From positions 1-63,877 of the forward strand of contig CALARE010000092.1 in NCBI GenBank assembly GCA_937888725.1: a DNA stretch of 63,877 bases, in the 5' to 3' direction. Both the position numbers and the translations under genes were made by a program. The stretch comes from an uncultured Alphaproteobacteria bacterium (lineage in GTDB: Bacteria > Pseudomonadota > Alphaproteobacteria > CAAHEQ01 > UBA3637). The notes below the pieces were generated by a model. That model was not told the origin of the DNA and did not search any database. It was given only the letters and a program-made list of their open reading frames with translations. How positions within the stretch are numbered: the first letter of the stretch is position 1; the number at the start of each line of letters is the position of its first letter. Positions 8,623 through 17,988 of the stretch are shown here, piece after piece.

Positions 8623-9609
8623 ATGCGTACAATTAATCAAATTTTTATCGCTAATTCAGTTTACGCATTTTTTCTTTATTGTATGAAGTTTATTAAAGAG
8701 GTTGATAGTACATTGTTTGTATTGGGACCTTCTTGTGCTTTTGCTGAAGTTTCGCATTTTTTGCCAGTTGTTGCACCAGATGATAAAAAAGATTTGGATG
8801 CGTATAAAGAACTGATTAAGCGACAGGTTTTTTTCTTATTATCTGGGCGAAAAGTGCCTTGTTATGGCAATGTAGAAACGATATATTCTCAGTTTTTTAT
8901 TGAGACGTTTGATTTTTATCCGATGACTGATGGGTTGCGTGATACGGTAACATTTCCCATGTATTTGAAAAATAATTTGTTTAAAAAATGTTATACTGTT
9001 AGGTATTCAGGTGGTTTGGATTTGGTTCATCCACAGTTGGAATATATGGATATTAAACAGTTGTGGGAAGATTTGACAGTTGATGAGAAAAATAAAATAG
9101 CACGCATTTTTCTGTTGGAAAAGACGGCTTTTTTTGATTTGCAAAAAAAGAAAAAGATTCTAATTACACAACCCTTATTTGAAGATGGAATTTGTTCATT
9201 AGAAGACAAAATTAAAATTTATAAACAGATTTTATCTAATTATAATTTAAATGAAATTGTTATTAAACCACATCCTCGTGAGTCCACAAATTGGAAAGAA
9301 ATTTTTCCAGATGTGTCTGTTATGCCTCATCATATTCCATCTGAGGTTATTCCAATGATTGTTCCTGATTTGGATAAAGTGATTACTTTCTTTTCAACGG
9401 CAGCTTTTAATATGTTGAAACCTGAACAAATTGATTTTTATGCAAAAGATTTTAAACAGTTGCGTTATTATAAAACGGCCCCATATAAAGACAATGGTGT
9501 CCAATATAAACCAATTGCCTCTTTTGATGTAGAGGAAAAGTATAAGGTCTATGCGTTTAATTGGAAAAAAATTCCAGATGAAGATGGGTATTTTTATTCA
9601 AAAGATTAG
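8623..9609 (+). CDS. Glycosyltransferase family 52-like protein (putative sialyltransferase)
   Basis: The 328-residue protein has the fold markers of family 52, which includes lipooligosaccharide alpha-2,3-sialyltransferases of Neisseria and Haemophilus. These are ILITQPL (179-185), the KPHPRE motif (215-220) that contacts the CMP-sugar in the family, the IPSEVIP block (238-244), and FFSTAAFN (256-263). It directly follows another glycosyltransferase gene. I infer that it decorates LPS; family 52 also contains members using other sugars, so sialic acid is likely but not certain. The 3' end overlaps the convergent dciA gene by 4 bp. Confidence 0.78.
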   Translation: MRTINQIFIANSVYAFFLYCMKFIKEVDSTLFVLGPSCAFAEVSHFLPVVAPDDKKDLDAYKELIKRQVFFLLSGRKVPCYGNVETIYSQFFIETFDFYPMTDGLRDTVTFPMYLKNNLFKKCYTVRYSGGLDLVHPQLEYMDIKQLWEDLTVDEKNKIARIFLLEKTAFFDLQKKKKILITQPLFEDGICSLEDKIKIYKQILSNYNLNEIVIKPHPRESTNWKEIFPDVSVMPHHIPSEVIPMIVPDLDKVITFFSTAAFNMLKPEQIDFYAKDFKQLRYYKTAPYKDNGVQYKPIASFDVEEKYKVYAFNWKKIPDEDGYFYSKD

Positions 9610-10124
9610 CTTTTGTTTTCTAAACGAGCTAATCCTAGTTGATAAACCATATCTCTGAGTGTGTCATCTTCAATGGAGGCTACTTTTGCTTTTAGTTCAT
9701 TGACTTGTTGTTCTGTAACGAATTTTTTGGGTGTAACAGGCGGTGGCATTTTAAAAGAAACTTTCCCTTGTGAAATTTTAATTTTCCCAACAGCAGGATA
9801 ACCAAAGAAAAAGTTAATTCGTTCAATAACTTTATGCTTTTGATGCTCAAATAAAATAGCAAATGCACCACCCGCACTTTTAACATGTAAAGTACCATTT
9901 ATGCGATTGTCTTTTTCAAATGTTAATTTTTCAGGTCTGATTCCTTTTGCTAAATGTTCACCAACAATATCGTCCCAATATGATAAAACATCAGTTCCAG
10001 CAAAGCCACGTTGCCCTAGAATGGGTTGGGTTATATTCTTTATTTCCATTGTTAAGCGTTCAAGACCTTCAAATGTTCTGCGTCTTTCTGCTGGTGGATT
10101 TTGTTTTGTATTTTGATTATTCAT
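9606..10124 (-). CDS. dciA: DUF721/DciA family protein
   Basis: A 172-residue protein with a DUF721 domain at about residues 25-125, including SYWDDIVGEHLAKGIRPEKL and GTLHVKSAGGAFAILFEHQK. DciA proteins load or recruit the replicative helicase DnaB in most bacteria that lack DnaC. It sits 2 bp after tgt on the same strand and is therefore probably co-transcribed with it. The C-terminal 40 residues are a charged variable tail. Assignment to the DUF721 family is secure; the helicase-loader role is by family. Confidence 0.85.
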   Translation of the reverse strand: MNNQNTKQNPPAERRRTFEGLERLTMEIKNITQPILGQRGFAGTDVLSYWDDIVGEHLAKGIRPEKLTFEKDNRINGTLHVKSAGGAFAILFEHQKHKVIERINFFFGYPAVGKIKISQGKVSFKMPPPVTPKKFVTEQQVNELKAKVASIEDDTLRDMVYQLGLARLENKS

Positions 10125-10126
10125 TT

Positions 10127-11242
10127 TTACATCTTTTTATCATCTTTATATGTTGACATAAAGTCATTATGAAACTTTTCAAATTGATTTTCTTCAATTG
10201 CAGTTCTGATTTGTTGCATTAATCGTTGATAAAAACGAATGTTATGCCATGTTAATAACATGCAACCCAAAATTTCTCCCGCTTTAAAAAGATGATGCAT
10301 ATATCCTCTTGTATAATTGGTGCAACAAGGGCAATCACAAGAAGCATCCAACGGTTGATGCGAATCTCTGTGACAAGCATTATGCATATTTAAAACCCCA
10401 TGCGAGGTAAATGCTTGACCTGTTCTACCCGATCTTGACGGCATCACACAGTCAAACATGTCTACGCCACGTTTAACAGCCCCAACAATATCGCTTGGGC
10501 GACCAACCCCCATTAAATAACGTGGTTTGTCCTCGGGTAAAGCTGGTGCAGCATAATCCAAAACTGAAAACATCATTTCTTGTCCCTCGCCAACGGCAAG
10601 TCCACCAATGGCATAGCCGTCAAATCCAATGTCAGTAAGTGCTTTAATTGATTGCATTCTTAAATCTTGGTGCATGCCTCCTTGCATAATCCCAAACAGT
10701 CCATAACCATCTCTATCAATAAAAGCCTCTTTTGACCTTTTTGCCCAACGCATGGAACGCTCCATTGATTTTTTAACCGTTTCATAAGGAGAGGGGTATT
10801 TAACACATTCATCAAATGCCATTGTAATATTAGAATCTAACAGATGTTGAATTTCCATGGAGCGTTCGGGGGTTAAGACGTGCTTTGCTCCATTAATATG
10901 CGATTGAAAAGTAACCCCTTCTTCTGTAATTGATCGTAAAGAAGATAAGCTCATAACTTGAAAACCACCCGAATCGGTTAAAATTGGGCCATTCCAATTC
11001 ATAAATTTATGTAAACCACCAAAGCTTGCAACGCGTTCTGCTGTTGGTCTAAGCATCAAATGGTATGTATTGCCAAGGATAATTTCAGCCCCCGTTTTTT
11101 TAACAGATTCAGGGAGCATAGCTTTGACAGTTCCTGCTGTTCCAACAGGCATAAATGCAGGTGTTTGTACATCACCATGTGCAGTGGATAGCGTTCCTCT
11201 CCTAGCATTGTTTTCTTTATTTTTAATTTGAAATTTTAGCAT
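10127..11242 (-). CDS. tgt: Queuine tRNA-ribosyltransferase
   Basis: A 371-residue tRNA-guanine transglycosylase that replaces G34 with preQ1 in GUN-anticodon tRNAs. It has the substrate motif DSGGFQVMSL, the MPVGTAGTVKAM block near the N-terminus, the nucleophile region GVDMFDCVMP, and the zinc site CDCPCC followed by a histidine. I use ATG 11242; a TTG two codons upstream is less likely given the AGAAGA site. It is divergent from lepB and heads the tgt-dciA pair. Confidence 0.97.
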   Translation of the reverse strand: MLKFQIKNKENNARRGTLSTAHGDVQTPAFMPVGTAGTVKAMLPESVKKTGAEIILGNTYHLMLRPTAERVASFGGLHKFMNWNGPILTDSGGFQVMSLSSLRSITEEGVTFQSHINGAKHVLTPERSMEIQHLLDSNITMAFDECVKYPSPYETVKKSMERSMRWAKRSKEAFIDRDGYGLFGIMQGGMHQDLRMQSIKALTDIGFDGYAIGGLAVGEGQEMMFSVLDYAAPALPEDKPRYLMGVGRPSDIVGAVKRGVDMFDCVMPSRSGRTGQAFTSHGVLNMHNACHRDSHQPLDASCDCPCCTNYTRGYMHHLFKAGEILGCMLLTWHNIRFYQRLMQQIRTAIEENQFEKFHNDFMSTYKDDKKM

Positions 11243-11315
11243 AGACAAAATCTTCTTTCTGTGATAGAGTAGTTATAATTTTTGTATATTCTAACATACT
11301 GGAGATAAAAATTCA

Positions 11316-12068
11316 ATGAAAAAAGAAACGAAAAAGGCTGGTATCCTTGCACAAGCTTGGGGGTTTGGGTTGGCTATTTTGTTGGCACTTGCTATTAGAA
11401 CATTTGCTTATGAGCCGTACAATATTCCTTCTGGATCAATGTTCCCAACTTTGTTGGTTGGTGATCATTTATTTATTAGTAAATATTCGTATGGATATTC
11501 TAGACATTCATTCCCTTATTCATTGCCTTTGATTCCAAAGGGACGTATTTTTGAAAAAACGCCAAAGTTGGGTGATGTTGTCGTTTTTCGTGTAACGCCT
11601 AAGATTATGCCATCTTTATTAAGTTCTGTTGATTATATTAAGCGTGTGGTTGGATTGCCTGGTGATACTGTTCAGATGAAACAAGGTCGTCTTTATATTA
11701 ATGGGAAAATGGTTGAAAGAAAATATTTAAATCAAGAACAAGTTGAAATTGAAGGGAATAAGGTTCTCTATACAAAATATGAGGAAACACTCCCGAATGG
11801 TGTTAAACATCTTATTTATGAAATTGATGATATGATGAAATCTGATGATACGCCTTTAATTACAGTTCCTGAGGGGTATTTCTTTGCTATGGGAGATAAT
11901 CGGGATAATTCCTATGATAGTCGTTTTTTTAATCCTGTCCCATTGACACATTTAGAAGGGCGTGCTGAAATGATATTTTATTCCAATAATGGGAAAGGGT
12001 ATTTTTTCCAATTTTGGAAATGGCCTGTATTTGTGCGGATAGAACGATTATTTCGTAAAATTATTTAG
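11316..12068 (+). CDS. lepB: Signal peptidase I
   Basis: A 250-residue membrane serine protease that removes signal peptides from exported proteins. One hydrophobic segment at about residues 10-29 anchors it. The catalytic serine is S41 in PSGSMFPTL, and the lysine general base is K109 in DYIKRVVGLPGD. The box E motif GDNRDNSYDSR is intact. A CTGGAGATAA site precedes the start. It heads the lepB-rnc-era-recO operon, linking secretion with rRNA processing and repair genes as in many proteobacteria. Confidence 0.97.
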   Translation: MKKETKKAGILAQAWGFGLAILLALAIRTFAYEPYNIPSGSMFPTLLVGDHLFISKYSYGYSRHSFPYSLPLIPKGRIFEKTPKLGDVVVFRVTPKIMPSLLSSVDYIKRVVGLPGDTVQMKQGRLYINGKMVERKYLNQEQVEIEGNKVLYTKYEETLPNGVKHLIYEIDDMMKSDDTPLITVPEGYFFAMGDNRDNSYDSRFFNPVPLTHLEGRAEMIFYSNNGKGYFFQFWKWPVFVRIERLFRKII

Positions 12069-12078
12069 GTGATAAATA

Positions 12079-12744
12079 ATGCAGGAAGTTCAAAACATTT
12101 TAAATGAAATACGTTCAAGTAAAAATTTTAAGAAAGCTGTTACACTGGCAATTGGTGGCAAGGTAGCTGCTTATGAGCGTTTGGAATTTTTAGGTGATCG
12201 CGTTTTGGGGCTTGTTATCGCTGATTTGCTTTATCAAACTTTTCCTTTTGAAAAAGAGGGGGATTGGGCTATTCGTTTTACATCATTGGTAAAAGAGCAT
12301 ACATTAGCTGAGGTTTCAAAAAAAATAGCCATTGATAAAGAATTGGTTACCAATGAAGACAAGCTAAGACAAAATGAATCGATTTTAGCAGATGTGTGTG
12401 AGGCTATATTAGGTGTTATTTATTTGGAAAAGGGGTTGGAAGCGGTTAAAAGGTTTGTTCTTCCTTTATGGTCACCATATTTAAATGAAAAAGTAATGTC
12501 TGTGAAAGATTTTAAAACACAATTACAAGAATGGAGCCAAAAAAACAAAGGGGTTATTCCAGAATATCGTGTGTTGTCTAAAACTGGCCCTGAACACGAA
12601 CCTTGTTTTGAGGTGGAAGTATCTGTTCCTGATGTTGGCAGTGCTGTTGCGAAGGGATCCTCAAAAAAAGAGGCTATGGTATTAGCTGCAAAAGAATTAC
12701 TTTTAAAATGTCCTATGGGTAAGAAAAAAAAGAGAAAGAGATGA
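12079..12744 (+). CDS. rnc: Ribonuclease III
   Basis: A 221-residue dsRNA endonuclease for rRNA and mRNA processing. The signature ERLEFLGDRVLG (33-44) carries E36 and D40, and D105 and E108 in ILADVCEAILG complete the metal site. A double-stranded RNA-binding domain occupies about residues 145-215. It lies 10 bp after lepB and overlaps era by 4 bp, so expression is coupled along the operon. Confidence 0.97.
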   Translation: MQEVQNILNEIRSSKNFKKAVTLAIGGKVAAYERLEFLGDRVLGLVIADLLYQTFPFEKEGDWAIRFTSLVKEHTLAEVSKKIAIDKELVTNEDKLRQNESILADVCEAILGVIYLEKGLEAVKRFVLPLWSPYLNEKVMSVKDFKTQLQEWSQKNKGVIPEYRVLSKTGPEHEPCFEVEVSVPDVGSAVAKGSSKKEAMVLAAKELLLKCPMGKKKKRKR

Positions 12745-13643
12745 TGGAAATAAATAAAATGAAATTTTGTTTTGTGGCTATATTAGGGGCTCCTAATGCA
12801 GGAAAATCCACATTAGTTAATCGGTTAATTGGTTCAAAGATAAGTATTGTTTCGCCAAAGGTTCAAACAACAAGGTCTAGAATTAGAGGGATTTTGGTTG
12901 AAGATAATACGCAACTCGTTTTGGTTGATACACCTGGTATTTTTACAGCTTCTCAACGATTTGAGCGTGCTATGGTTGCCTCTGCTTGGACAGAATCGGA
13001 TGAGGCGGATCAACGCTTATTGTTAATTGATGCTCAAAAAGGGATTGATAAAAATACAAGATCTATTATAACGCGATTGCAATCAGAGAAAAAAAAGGTT
13101 GTTTTGGTGTTGAATAAAATTGATTTATTACCAAAAGCAAAGTTGCTCCCATTAATTGAGGAGTTAAATGGGATGAAGATTTTTACTGATACATTTATGA
13201 TATCAGCTAAAACAGGGGAACAAGTGGATGAATTGAAACAATTTTTAATTCAAAAAGCACCCAAGGGTGTTTGGATGTTTCCTGAGGATCAATTAACAGA
13301 TTTACCAAATCGTTTGTTTGCGGCAGAAGTAACACGAGAAAAACTTTTTTTAATGTTGCAAAAAGAGCTTCCTTACACGTTGTCGGTTGAAACAACTTCT
13401 TTTAAAGAAACGAATACATCTATTCGGATTGAGCAAACAATTTATGTTGAACGAGAAGGATTAAAACCAATTATTTTGGGTAAAAATGGGCAAATGATTA
13501 AAAAAATTGGTGCCTCGGCAAGACAGGAATTAACACGTCTTTTTGAAAAAGAGGTTCATCTTTTCTTGTTTGTTAAGGTAAAAGAAAATTGGCGACAAGA
13601 TCCGACACAATATAAGGATTGGGGATTGGATTTTAATGCCTGA
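12741..13643 (+). CDS. era: GTPase Era
   Basis: A 300-residue ribosome-assembly GTPase that binds 16S rRNA. The G1 motif GAPNAGKS is at 16-23, G3 is DTPG and G4 is NKID. The C-terminal KH domain contains the IILGKNGQMIKKIG core. The short pre-G1 extension is usual. The ATG overlaps the rnc stop (ATGA), and the 3' end overlaps recO by 8 bp. Confidence 0.97.
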   Translation: MMEINKMKFCFVAILGAPNAGKSTLVNRLIGSKISIVSPKVQTTRSRIRGILVEDNTQLVLVDTPGIFTASQRFERAMVASAWTESDEADQRLLLIDAQKGIDKNTRSIITRLQSEKKKVVLVLNKIDLLPKAKLLPLIEELNGMKIFTDTFMISAKTGEQVDELKQFLIQKAPKGVWMFPEDQLTDLPNRLFAAEVTREKLFLMLQKELPYTLSVETTSFKETNTSIRIEQTIYVEREGLKPIILGKNGQMIKKIGASARQELTRLFEKEVHLFLFVKVKENWRQDPTQYKDWGLDFNA

Positions 13644-14313
13644 TTTTTATGCTGAAAATGCACTTGTTTTATCAAGTAGACTATTGGGAGATAAAAAGTT
13701 TATTGTTAGTCTTTTTACAAAAGAAAAAGGGCGACATTTGGGCGTGGTTAAAAAAAAATCACCACCCATGACGGCTTCATTTTTAACAGTGCGTTGGCAA
13801 GCAAGATTACAAGAACAATTGGGCGTTTTTTATATTGAAGATGAAAAGTCATCTAATCTTGCTTTTTTGGAAGATTCAAAAAGACTTAATGCCTTATCTT
13901 CTCTTTGCTATTTATTAGATGTGTTATTGCCTGAAAGGGAAATCTATCAACAGCTTTTTGATGAAACCATGGATTTTTTGTCACATCTTGATGAGAATGA
14001 TTTTCAACAACGATATATTGTATGGGAAATAGCATTACTTGAAGCTCTTGGTTTTGGGCTTGATTTGACAAAATGTGCTGGTGGCGGTGATTCAAATGAT
14101 TTGGCATATGTGTCACCAAAAAGCGGTCGGGCAGTTTCACGCCAAATGGGGTTGCCCTATCAAGATAAATTGTTACCATTGCCTCCTTTTTTGGTAAAAA
14201 ATATTCCAGTTGAAGAAAAAATGATTTTCCAAGGGTTAAATTTAACAGGATACTTTTTATTGCACTATGCAGGGTTGAAGAATTTGCCAGTTTTACGCTC
14301 GGGGATTGTTTAG
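13636..14313 (+). CDS. recO: DNA repair protein RecO
   Basis: A 225-residue mediator that loads RecA onto SSB-coated single-stranded DNA with RecR. The N-terminal OB-fold region (ALVLSSRLLGDKKFIVSLFTKE) and the helical C-terminal half with EIALLEALGFGLDL match RecO. Only one cysteine of the zinc site seen in some RecO proteins is visible (KCAGGG), so it probably lacks zinc. It is last in the lepB-rnc-era-recO operon and ends 167 bp before ndk. Confidence 0.93.
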   Translation: MPDFYAENALVLSSRLLGDKKFIVSLFTKEKGRHLGVVKKKSPPMTASFLTVRWQARLQEQLGVFYIEDEKSSNLAFLEDSKRLNALSSLCYLLDVLLPEREIYQQLFDETMDFLSHLDENDFQQRYIVWEIALLEALGFGLDLTKCAGGGDSNDLAYVSPKSGRAVSRQMGLPYQDKLLPLPPFLVKNIPVEEKMIFQGLNLTGYFLLHYAGLKNLPVLRSGIV

Positions 14314-14355
14314 TTTTTTTTGTATAAAAAATTAAAAAAATAAGATAAAGATATC

Positions 14356-14384
14356 TTGACGAGAATGTTGAATTATGCTAGGGT
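14356..14384 (+). promoter_or_regulatory. Sigma-70-type promoter for ndk
   Basis: TTGACG at 14356-14361 and TAGGGT at 14379-14384 are separated by 17 bp in the recO-ndk gap, which indicates that ndk has its own transcript. The leader is about 90 nt and ends in an AAAAGGAG site. Confidence 0.6.
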
Positions 14385-14480
14385 GAAACTTGAAATAAAG
14401 TTAAAAAGTGTTGAATGTCAAAATGAATTGATTTTTTGAGCACTTTTTTGTGTTAAGTGAATATTTAAAAGGAGCTTTTT

Positions 14481-14903
14481 ATGGCAATTGAAAGAACATT
14501 TTCAATGATTAAACCTGATGCAACTGCTCGTAATTTAACAGGTGCAATTAATGCTAAGATTGAGGAGGCTGGTCTTCGTATCGTTGGGCAAAAACGTGTT
14601 TGGATGACAAGAAAGCAAGCTGAAACATTTTATGCAGAACATAATGGTCGTCCATTTTTTGAAGAATTGGTTGAATTTATGAGTTCGGCACCAATTGTAG
14701 TTCAAGTTTTAGAAGGTGAAGACGCGATTGTTAAATATCGTACAGTAATGGGTAAAACAGACCCAGCAGAGGCTGACGCAGGAACAATTAGAGCTTTGTT
14801 TGCAGAAAGTAAAGGTCGCAATTCTGTTCATGGTTCAGATAGCCCAGCTTCTGCTCAAAGAGAAATTGCTCAATGGTTTAGTGCAAACGAAATTGTTGGC
14901 TAA
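14481..14903 (+). CDS. ndk: Nucleoside diphosphate kinase
   Basis: A 140-residue enzyme that transfers the terminal phosphate of ATP to nucleoside diphosphates through a phosphohistidine. The active histidine is H117 in NSVHGSDS. The N-terminal TFSMIKPDA and the RPFFEELVEFM block are canonical, and length is typical. The gene has its own promoter and a terminator right after it, so it is monocistronic between the recO operon and the dcw cluster. Confidence 0.98.
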   Translation: MAIERTFSMIKPDATARNLTGAINAKIEEAGLRIVGQKRVWMTRKQAETFYAEHNGRPFFEELVEFMSSAPIVVQVLEGEDAIVKYRTVMGKTDPAEADAGTIRALFAESKGRNSVHGSDSPASAQREIAQWFSANEIVG

Positions 14904-14919
14904 TTTTTTGAGGTGAATT

Positions 14920-14959
14920 AAAAAAGCTGGGTGAGCGAAAGCTAGGCTCGGCTTTTTTT
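14920..14959 (+). terminator. Intrinsic terminator after ndk
   Basis: An A-rich stem with several G-U pairs (AAAAAGCTGGG... and ...GGCTCGGCTTTTTTT) closes a GAAA loop and ends in a T run, separating ndk from rsmH. Confidence 0.8.
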
Positions 14960-14978
14960 AGTAATAAAGAGGATCTTG

Positions 14979-15911
14979 ATGCAAGAAAAGAAACATATAC
15001 CTGTTTTACTAAATGAGGTGTTGACTTATTTAAATTGCACTCAAAAAGGATGTTATATTGATGGTACTTTTGGTGCGGGAGGTTATACTTCGGCAATTTT
15101 AACATCTTGTGATTTAAATAAAGTCATTTCGTTTGATCGAGATCCTGATACAATAAAAACAGCTAAAGAAATAACTTCTCTATATAAAAATCGCTTCACT
15201 TTTATTCACGATTGTTTTGGAAATATGGCACAACACATTAAAGAACCTGTTGATGGAATTGTGTTGGATTTGGGTGTTTCGTCAATGCAAATTGACGAAA
15301 AAGAACGTGGTTTTTCATTTCGGTTTGATGGTCCTTTGGATATGCGTATGGGGCAAAAGGGGTTGTCAGCTCGTGAAGTTGTTAATGAATTTGATGAGAA
15401 AAAATTAGCAGATATTTTATTTACTTATGGCGAGGAAAGGGCATCACGTCGTATCGCTTCTCATATTGTTAAAGCTCGACAGAAAAAAGAAATTAATACA
15501 ACTGGTGAGTTGGCCGAACTTATTCACCAAGTCATGCCGAAACCTAAAGATGGATCTGATAGTGCAATGCGTTCTTTTCAAGCGTTACGTATTTTTGTTA
15601 ATGATGAATTAGGTGAACTTGAAAGAGCTCTTGAGGCTTCAAAGCATTTGTTAAAAGTGGGGGGGCGATTGGTTGTTGTAACATTTCATTCTTTAGAAGA
15701 TAGAATTGTTAAAAATTTTATGATTAAAAATTCAAGTTTAAAGCCGAATTTAAATAGACATGAAATGCCTGTTTTTTTTGAAAATGAAAAGAATCTATTT
15801 CAAGTTTTAACCAAAAAAGCAGTTACACCAACGCAAGAAGAATTGCAATTTAATTCTCGTTCGCATTCTGCAAAATTGCGTGCAGCGATTAAATTGGATA
15901 ATGAGGTTTAA
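14979..15911 (+). CDS. rsmH: 16S rRNA (cytosine(1402)-N(4))-methyltransferase
   Basis: A 310-residue SAM-dependent methyltransferase (MraW) that methylates C1402 in the ribosomal P site. It has HIPVLLNEVL at the start, the SAM loop DGTFGAGGYTSAIL, LDLGVSSMQID, and the C-terminal FHSLEDRIVK and NSRSHSAKLRAA blocks. I chose ATG 14979 with AGAGGA upstream, not the adjacent TTG. It opens the division and cell wall cluster. The usual mraZ regulator gene is not upstream. Confidence 0.97.
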   Translation: MQEKKHIPVLLNEVLTYLNCTQKGCYIDGTFGAGGYTSAILTSCDLNKVISFDRDPDTIKTAKEITSLYKNRFTFIHDCFGNMAQHIKEPVDGIVLDLGVSSMQIDEKERGFSFRFDGPLDMRMGQKGLSAREVVNEFDEKKLADILFTYGEERASRRIASHIVKARQKKEINTTGELAELIHQVMPKPKDGSDSAMRSFQALRIFVNDELGELERALEASKHLLKVGGRLVVVTFHSLEDRIVKNFMIKNSSLKPNLNRHEMPVFFENEKNLFQVLTKKAVTPTQEELQFNSRSHSAKLRAAIKLDNEV

Positions 15912-15912
15912 T

Positions 15913-16239
15913 ATGCGAAAGTTTATTATAAATACAATTTTTTTGTTGGTAGCTGTTTTATCTGGGATAAGTTTATTTGTATTGAAATATCAGGTGAAAG
16001 AAAAGGAAACAGAATTACGCCATATACATTTAGATATTTTAAAAACAAAAAGAGAATTGCATATGCTTGAGGCTGAGTGGGCACATTTAAATGATCCAAA
16101 ACGTTTAAAAGCGTTGGTGACTTCTCAAACAAATTGGGAGGTTATAACATCAGAACAATTAATTGAATTAGAAGATTTGCCCTTAAAAGCTGAAGAAACA
16201 AATGAGGGACAGAGTTTACCTGTTAAAAAAGGAGAATAA
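15913..16239 (+). CDS. ftsL: Cell division protein FtsL
   Basis: A 108-residue bitopic protein between rsmH and ftsI, the standard place for ftsL. A hydrophobic segment at about 6-23 (INTIFLLVAVLSGISLFVL) is followed by a leucine-zipper-like coiled coil and the AEWAHLNDPKRLKALV block typical of FtsL. It forms the divisome subcomplex with FtsQ and FtsB. I chose ATG 15913, one base after the rsmH stop with GAGG upstream, over an upstream in-frame ATG inside rsmH. The sequence is poorly conserved, so position adds much of the support. Confidence 0.85.
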   Translation: MRKFIINTIFLLVAVLSGISLFVLKYQVKEKETELRHIHLDILKTKRELHMLEAEWAHLNDPKRLKALVTSQTNWEVITSEQLIELEDLPLKAEETNEGQSLPVKKGE

Positions 16240-16242
16240 TCG

Positions 16243-17985
16243 GTGTTTAAACGAAAAAAAGAAACGTTTTATTATGCAGGCTATGAAGTGCCTGCTTTGA
16301 CACCAATGGATAGATATAAGTGCTTAGATGATGCAACCAAGGGCGTGCTTAAAAAAGCAAGTGTGCGTATAGGTGTGATTATGGTTGTTTTTTTTCTTTG
16401 TTTTGCATCAATTATCGGACGCTTGTTTTATTTGACAGTTTTATCCTATCAATCAAGAACTTTTACACCTTCTGTTTTAAAAACGGATTTAAATATTATT
16501 AGACATAATATTGTTGATAGAAATGGTATGATTTTGGCAACCAGTGTCCCAACAAAGGATTTATCGATTAATCCCAAAATGGTAAAACAAAAAGACAAGT
16601 TAATTGTGGCTGAAAATTTATCAAAAGTTTTGCCCGACGTCACAAAAGAAGATGTTTTGAAAAAAATAGAAATGGGCGGTTCCTTTCGCTATATTAAGCG
16701 AAATATTACACCTATTGAGCAAAAAGATATTAATTGGTTGGGGTATTACTTTTTAATGGAAACAGATGGAGAAAAACGTGTTTATCCTCAAAGCTCATTA
16801 TTTTCTCATTTGCTTGGAAGTGTTGATATTGATAATAAAGGAACAGCTGGAATTGAAAAAGCATATGAACCAATTTTAGCAGAAAAAAATTTGGTATTGT
16901 CTTTGGATATTTCTGTTCAAGATATTGTACATAGAACGCTTGAAAAAAACATTCAAAAGTATAAAGCAAGTGGTGGAACAAGTATCGTTATGGATGTCCA
17001 CACAGGTGAAGTTCTTGCCAGTGTTTCTTTGCCAGATTATAATCCGAATTTACCTTTGCCAGCTGATGAGGATGTACGGTTTAATAAAGCAACATTAGGT
17101 GCCTATGAGTTTGGTTCTGTTTTTAAGTTGTTTAATACAGCTATGGCATTAGAAGCTGGGGTTATTCGCCCCTATGATGTTTTTGATGCTTCAAAACCGA
17201 TGAAAATTGGTCGAAAAACATTTGAAGATTATCGCGGGCAAAATCGCCCCTTGATGGTGCCTGAAATTTTAATTCATTCTTCAAATATTGGTTCAATTAA
17301 AATAGCATTGAAATCTGGGTGGCAACGACAAAAAGATTTTTTGGGTCGATTCGGTTTTTATAACCCGTTACCAATTAAATTGCCTGAGCGTACAAGAACG
17401 CAATATCCAAGAGCAAAAAAATGGGCTGAGATTACTTCTGCAAACGTGTCTTTTGGATATGGGATTTCAATTTCACCGTTACATTTAATTTCTGCCGTAA
17501 GTGCGTTGGTTAATGGTGGGTATTATCGTGTACCAACATTTATAAAAGATGGGAATAAAGGGCGTCCCGAATACCAAGTCATATCAAAAAAAGTATCAGA
17601 TCAGATGCGACATATGATGTGGGGTGTTATTAATTGGAATTTAAAGGAAAATGATCCTATTCGAGCGTACGCAGTTGGTGGAAAAACAGGTTCTGCTAAT
17701 TTGCTTAAAAATGGTAAATATGTGCAAGGATCACTTAGAACAACATTTGTTTGTGCTTTCCCTATGAATGATCCAAAGTATGCTGTGTTAGTTGTTCTTG
17801 AAAATCCTCAGAGAATAAAAGAAACTTTTAATTTTAATACGGCTGGTTGGAATGCAAAACCAACAGGGTTACAAATTGTATCTGAAATTGCACCTTATTT
17901 AGGGGTTTTAGCACAAGGCGAATGGGAGCAACCAAGTTATATGACAAGAGCGATTGAAACATCATTGAAAGAAAAGAAAAGGTAA
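16243..17985 (+). CDS. ftsI: Peptidoglycan D,D-transpeptidase FtsI (PBP3)
   Basis: A 580-residue class B penicillin-binding protein that crosslinks septal peptidoglycan. One membrane segment is at about 42-66. The transpeptidase motifs are SVFK (292-295, nucleophile S292), SSN (346-348) and KTG (481-483). It starts at GTG 16243 with a strong AAAGGAG site and follows ftsL by 3 bp. The N-terminal cytoplasmic stretch of about 40 residues is slightly long. murE follows after 3 bp. Confidence 0.97.
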   Translation: MFKRKKETFYYAGYEVPALTPMDRYKCLDDATKGVLKKASVRIGVIMVVFFLCFASIIGRLFYLTVLSYQSRTFTPSVLKTDLNIIRHNIVDRNGMILATSVPTKDLSINPKMVKQKDKLIVAENLSKVLPDVTKEDVLKKIEMGGSFRYIKRNITPIEQKDINWLGYYFLMETDGEKRVYPQSSLFSHLLGSVDIDNKGTAGIEKAYEPILAEKNLVLSLDISVQDIVHRTLEKNIQKYKASGGTSIVMDVHTGEVLASVSLPDYNPNLPLPADEDVRFNKATLGAYEFGSVFKLFNTAMALEAGVIRPYDVFDASKPMKIGRKTFEDYRGQNRPLMVPEILIHSSNIGSIKIALKSGWQRQKDFLGRFGFYNPLPIKLPERTRTQYPRAKKWAEITSANVSFGYGISISPLHLISAVSALVNGGYYRVPTFIKDGNKGRPEYQVISKKVSDQMRHMMWGVINWNLKENDPIRAYAVGGKTGSANLLKNGKYVQGSLRTTFVCAFPMNDPKYAVLVVLENPQRIKETFNFNTAGWNAKPTGLQIVSEIAPYLGVLAQGEWEQPSYMTRAIETSLKEKKR

Positions 17986-17988
17986 AAT

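Noticed and set aside
15659..15665. Run of seven G in rsmH as a second phase-variation tract
   Set aside because: Only seven bases, encoding conserved Gly-Gly in a housekeeping methyltransferase, so switching would be harmful.
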